Source: Rhabdornis inornatus
Lineage: Eukaryota > Chordata > Aves > Passeriformes > Rhabdornithidae
Length of the DNA: 64,000 nucleotides
Assembly: GCA_013397075.1 (NCBI GenBank)
Contig: VWZS01000184.1
Location: forward strand, 186,001 to 250,000
Direction: 5' to 3'
The notes beneath the pieces were generated by a model. That model was not told where the DNA came from. It made no database searches and saw only the letters and a list, made by a program, of their open reading frames with translations. The position numbers and the translations under genes were made by a program. Position 1 is the stretch's first letter, and each line of letters opens with the position of its first letter. Shown here in pieces: positions 59,769 to 64,000 of this stretch.

Positions 59769-62210
59769 CTGAAACAGACAGCACAGGAAAAAATAGGTCA
59801 GATGTGAGCATTAATTAGAATGTCATAGTAAAAGACAATAGACAGGTGACACGCAGGCTTTATCATTACTTCCAGACTTCTTGATGGATGACATAGTAGA
59901 TCAGGCATGCTGAAGATATAGAACCAATTACCCACCTGGAAATCTCTTTCTCTAGAGATAGAGAAACACCCCAGAAATATTTGCACTCTTGGGGCTCCCG
60001 GACCTCAAACACGACAAATACTCTGCAGTTATCCAGATCCTGGTTTAGCTGTGACTTTAAACTAGCAGGTACTTTTAACTGAGGACTCACAGACAGAATT
60101 TTCCAGGCTAAAATCCATGCAGTGTTAAGCCAGTTTTTGAGGCAGTGCCCAAGCTATTCTTTCCCAGCTATCAAGGCAATGCAAGCAGACACTGCTCCAG
60201 AATTTCTAGGGAGACATTCTTTGTAAGGACACTAAATTCTCTAAATAAGATATCTTAAGCAACAAATACAGGTAAGGAATGAATAGTTCAAAACAACATT
60301 ACTCATGCAAGACTCATGCAAGGCAAAAACTAGTTTAGCCAAACTCCCTACTCACCAAGAATCCTAAATGGATGCTTGACCAAGAAACATTTCTGTAAAT
60401 GGAAACACAGGTAAGTGTTTTTTTCAGTGGACAGCCCTCCTCAAGGCCAAGTATCACACACTCATTACGTGACTTTCCTATTTCAGCTGCCTATATCTAC
60501 ATATGATAGAAATGCTGCTAACTGGCTGCTCTTGGCAGGTTCCTCACCACACAATTTTATAGGATGAAAGACCATCTAGGTCTTTTCCCTTGCAAAACAA
60601 AAACTAAGTTACTTAGACAAACCAGGGCTGACTGAGCTAGAGTAGAAACCCTAGCAGCTCAGCAGTTGGACTTTTTCTCCCCGAGAAGGGATCCTTTATA
60701 GGTGGCATTTCTCTAAAACACACAAACAACTGGACCCAGATCTGCAACTTGAGCTTCTGTGACTGACCACAGCTTTTCCAAAGCAAGACATGTACTTATC
60801 TCAAGACAAAAGGGACCAGATGTTTGTTTTAGATGTTAGCAGTTCAATCAACAGCTGAGTGGATCAACTGATGGAGTAAATATTTCCCACAGTTAGTTCA
60901 TTAAAGAGTGTGGCTGCTTCCCTGAGGAAGCCAGACCAGCATGAGCCAAGTGAAGAGGTGGCTTAAGCTGATACAAAGTATAAAAACTAAACAACTAACT
61001 AACAAATTTCAAAGACAGCAATGGGCCTGAGCTAGCTTCAACCCACACGTTCCACCCCAGTGACAGAGAATGCCCAGTGTTGTGATGCTGGGATTATGGA
61101 GACCAGTGATGGGAATCATATTGATATTGAGATAGAATTGTATATTGCCACTGCTACATTTTGGCAAGTATAATGGATATATGCATTGTATAGCATGTTT
61201 TAGTATACTTCGTATTGCTTCACTAAATGAAAAATTCCATGTCACAGTAAGTATCTCCAAATAATTAAATCTGATATTAGACATTGCATGCTCTACATAT
61301 GGAATATCTAAATGAGCCTGGTCAAAGAATACTGACAATTTCTCCTCAAGCCTGTGGTACAAGCATTAACTTTGCTCAAAACACAAACAAAATGACTACA
61401 GAACATGACTAGAGCAAGGACTGTCCCAAGTACAAAAAGATAAGGCTTTGGGCAAGGTCCCCATAAAACTCAGAGAGACTACTACTAACATTCAAAAAGC
61501 CTGATACTCGACTTCTGTGACCTTTGTTCTATCCAATATAAAACAAAATCCCCTTCCTACGGGAGCTGCCTTAGTTTTTCTAATTGTGCAGCATAGGAAC
61601 AGATTGGGAGACCGGCTTACTCTTCACTATCTCTGATCACAAAAAACAAAAAAATCAAACACACAACACTATACTGCTTCTAAGAGTATGCTATTTTAAT
61701 ATCTGTAATTAAATGTTCTCTCAGGAAGCAACTGCTGACATTATACACATAGCTGTGCTCCTCTGTAGCAAATTTAGTAAGGCTTGACCTGAGAGAGAGC
61801 AAAAGGTTTTCTGGATACTTCCAGCTACTACTTCTATGATACAAAATTTTCAGCAACAGGGCCATTTTTTGCTGTCTTGCATTACCTAATTGCTCTTCTG
61901 TCCTTCCATCAACTATAAACTTAATCGGTTTTGTAGAAGACAAAAAGACCAAAAGTTCTTTTTTTTTTTAAGCCAAGTCATTCTAAATCTTCTACTTATA
62001 CAGCCACTGAAAGAGCCACTGAGCAGCATTAGGGTACAGGACCATGGACAACTGAAGAGAAATGAGCACTTTTGCACAAGACGGAAAGAGTCAGTCCTGA
62101 AGGTCCAACAACATGGAGCCTTATCTTCTGATTTCACTGTAAAGGTGAAGCGAGCTGAATTGTTTAATTTTACACTGAACTGAACTATGGGGAATAACAC
62201 AACCCATCCA

Positions 62211-62450
62211 CAGAATGGTTGAGGTTAGAAGGGACTTCAGGAAGTCACCTTGTCTACCCTTCAGCTCAAGCGGGGCAGCCTAGAGCTGGCTCCCAAGGAC
62301 CAAGGATGGAGACTCCACAAACTTCCTGGACAATCTGCCAGTACATGGTCATCCTCATCATGAGAAAGTCTATTAATCTGGATCTCAGTTATGCAGACAG
62401 GGGTCTCCAGCTGAAAAGAGACTATTTCTTAAGCCTTTCCTTAAGCTGAA
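62211..62450 (-). mobile_element. CR1-like LINE fragment
   Basis: Plus-strand reading CAGAATGGTTGAGGTTAGAAGG, GGACTTC and then CCAAGGATGGAGACTCCAC with CTCATCATGAGAAAG. These are CR1 blocks in reverse orientation. Confidence 0.8.
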
Positions 62451-63269
62451 TCCAGCAGCATACACTTGCCCATGCACATTTAATCTAACGCATTACTCAA
62501 GGTGATTATTTTTATTTGGTGTTTTATTTCAGAACATTCAAACTAAACCAGAGAGATGTACAGAGCATACAATTTTTAGACTCCACCTTTCAATGGTTTT
62601 TGAAATATTCCTGTGGCTTTTGAGAAAAAAAATCAGAGGAGCAGAAGGACCGTATATTCCTACTAAATATTTCCAACTTATTAGCACAACCCCCCAAATA
62701 CTTCATCCTTGAGGGATAGAGAAGAGATATTATTCTGGTAAGACCACAATTTCACATATAGCCTTTTTCTCGTTTCTATGGAAATCCTTCTAAGACTTGG
62801 AAAAGCTGTTAGCCACAAAAAACCCCATGGTTTGCAGAAAAATTTACTACTGCAGATCAAGGTTTCTGAGATATTGTGCATTTGCTGTAACCTTCACCCA
62901 TTCCCAGAAACAGGCAAATGGATCATTTGCCTAAGAGAGACTTTTAGTTCTTTAGCCTAAGGAAAAATGCATCAGGCTCAGTATCAGAACATCACGAGGT
63001 CAAAATTAACCGCAACCACAGGCGGAAAAATAATTTGTTTATTTTATAGGTCTTTTCCTCTGCAAGGCCAACTTTACAATCTCATTGTCACTAAAAAGAA
63101 ACAAGCAGCATCTTCTCTTTCCTACGAACAGCTCCCTGAGGAGTCTACATGATTACTTTTAGCAACACTAAGACAAACACTGAGAGATGGTGCCAATGAT
63201 CCAGACGTTTCCAACATTACTTGTCCCAGGTTCAGAAACTGAAGTTCTTGAAGCAACTGGTCGTGGATT

Positions 63270-63350
63270 TGGGTTTTGTTTGGTTTTTTGTTTGTTGCTT
63301 TTTGTTTTGTTTTTCTTTGTTGTTTTTGTTTTGGTCTGTTTGTTTTTAAA
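63270..63350. repeat. T/G-rich low-complexity tract
   Basis: TTTG/TTTTTG units, the complement of the A/C-rich tracts. Confidence 0.8.
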
Positions 63351-64000
63351 TTTATATTAAGAAGACATGACTTAACAAAGCTGCAAAATGCCAGACTTTG
63401 TACCACATACACAATCTTCACTGAATCCTGATGGGACACACCATGTGAGGCTACAGTGAATGCACAAAAGCAGCACTGTGTCCTCCTATGCTCCGTTGTG
63501 GGCCCCACATCTATTGATGTTTAATTTCCACACAATAAAAGAGCTCGCATTCACTGCAACACTAGCTTGTGCTTCCTGATACTAGGATCAAGCTCAGACA
63601 CAAAGCACACTCAGTCACAATTCAGTGCACAGCTTCTGACCCACAGATGAGAACAAACCAGACACTGCACACCTTCTTAAACTGTTAAAACATAAACAGT
63701 GCTGCAGTGTGCGCATGCAATGCTCCTCTGATCCTCCCCATGATACGTTTCTGTTCCACACAAGTGCAAATTTCATCACACAAACACAAGACACAGTAAA
63801 ATCTAAGGTGGCCAGCCCTGAGATCCCAGCAGTTAAAAATAACCAAGGCCATGAGATTAATTTGCTAGCTGAATCTCTGTCCTTCACACAGAACACAAAG
63901 CTGGTTATTTTTATAACAAAATAAGCAGACAGCATTGTTGGTAATTACTTTGGCATTTCTTGGCTCCTAAGAGTTCAAGTCTGACTTGCACTCTTGGCTA

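Larger units (their letters stand above)
59769..64000. other. 5' flank / 5' UTR intron of KIAA0319
   Basis: No CpG-rich promoter and no recognisable coding sequence. In human the next gene is TDP2 on the same strand; its conserved C-terminus was looked for on the minus strand and not seen. A CR1 fragment and a T/G-rich tract are listed separately. Confidence 0.5.

Noticed and set aside
60000..64000. TDP2 3' end expected from human gene order
   Set aside because: The conserved C-terminal sequence was not found on the minus strand. It probably starts beyond the window.

Overview
The window is vertebrate nuclear DNA, almost certainly avian. It has GT-AG introns, CR1 LINE fragments with the bird-type 3' end, an avian ERVL-type LTR, and many AAAC-rich simple tracts. 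Three genes lie in the order known from human 6p22: GPLD1 (minus), ALDH5A1 (plus), KIAA0319 (minus). A songbird or another neoavian bird is likely from the repeats, but no species can be named.

Layout. 1-2724: the 5' end of GPLD1 on the minus strand, namely part of intron 1 and coding exon 1 (signal peptide). 2725-4108: a short divergent promoter region with a CR1 insertion and a CpG-rich island. 4109-11452: ALDH5A1 (mitochondrial succinate-semialdehyde dehydrogenase) in ten coding exons on the plus strand. An assembly N at 4123 hides most of exon 1. Its 3' UTR runs to a well-formed polyadenylation site near 14065. About 15650-59768: KIAA0319 on the minus strand, tail-to-tail with ALDH5A1. 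I could trace all 20 coding exons; every phase joins and they give an open reading frame of 1075 aa (human 1072). They encode a signal peptide, a MANSC-type cysteine-rich domain, five PKD domains, a juxtamembrane cysteine cluster, one membrane helix and a conserved cytoplasmic tail with a YTIL endocytosis motif. The signal-peptide exon lies 8 kb upstream of the next exon. 59769-64000: 5' flank or 5' UTR intron of KIAA0319 with a CR1 fragment; no TDP2 sequence was recognised.

The three genes are linked by position, not by pathway. GPLD1 is a secreted GPI-cleaving phospholipase D, ALDH5A1 completes GABA breakdown in mitochondria, and KIAA0319 is a neuronal membrane glycoprotein.

The most unusual structure is in KIAA0319 intron 14 (27782-27972): two long, nearly perfect hairpins side by side (47 bp with 6-nt loop, 40 bp with 5-nt loop). 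They have the order A, A', B', B, and an 8-bp direct repeat sits at the two breakpoints. This looks either like a recent double template-switch mutation or like fold-back reads joined across an assembly gap.
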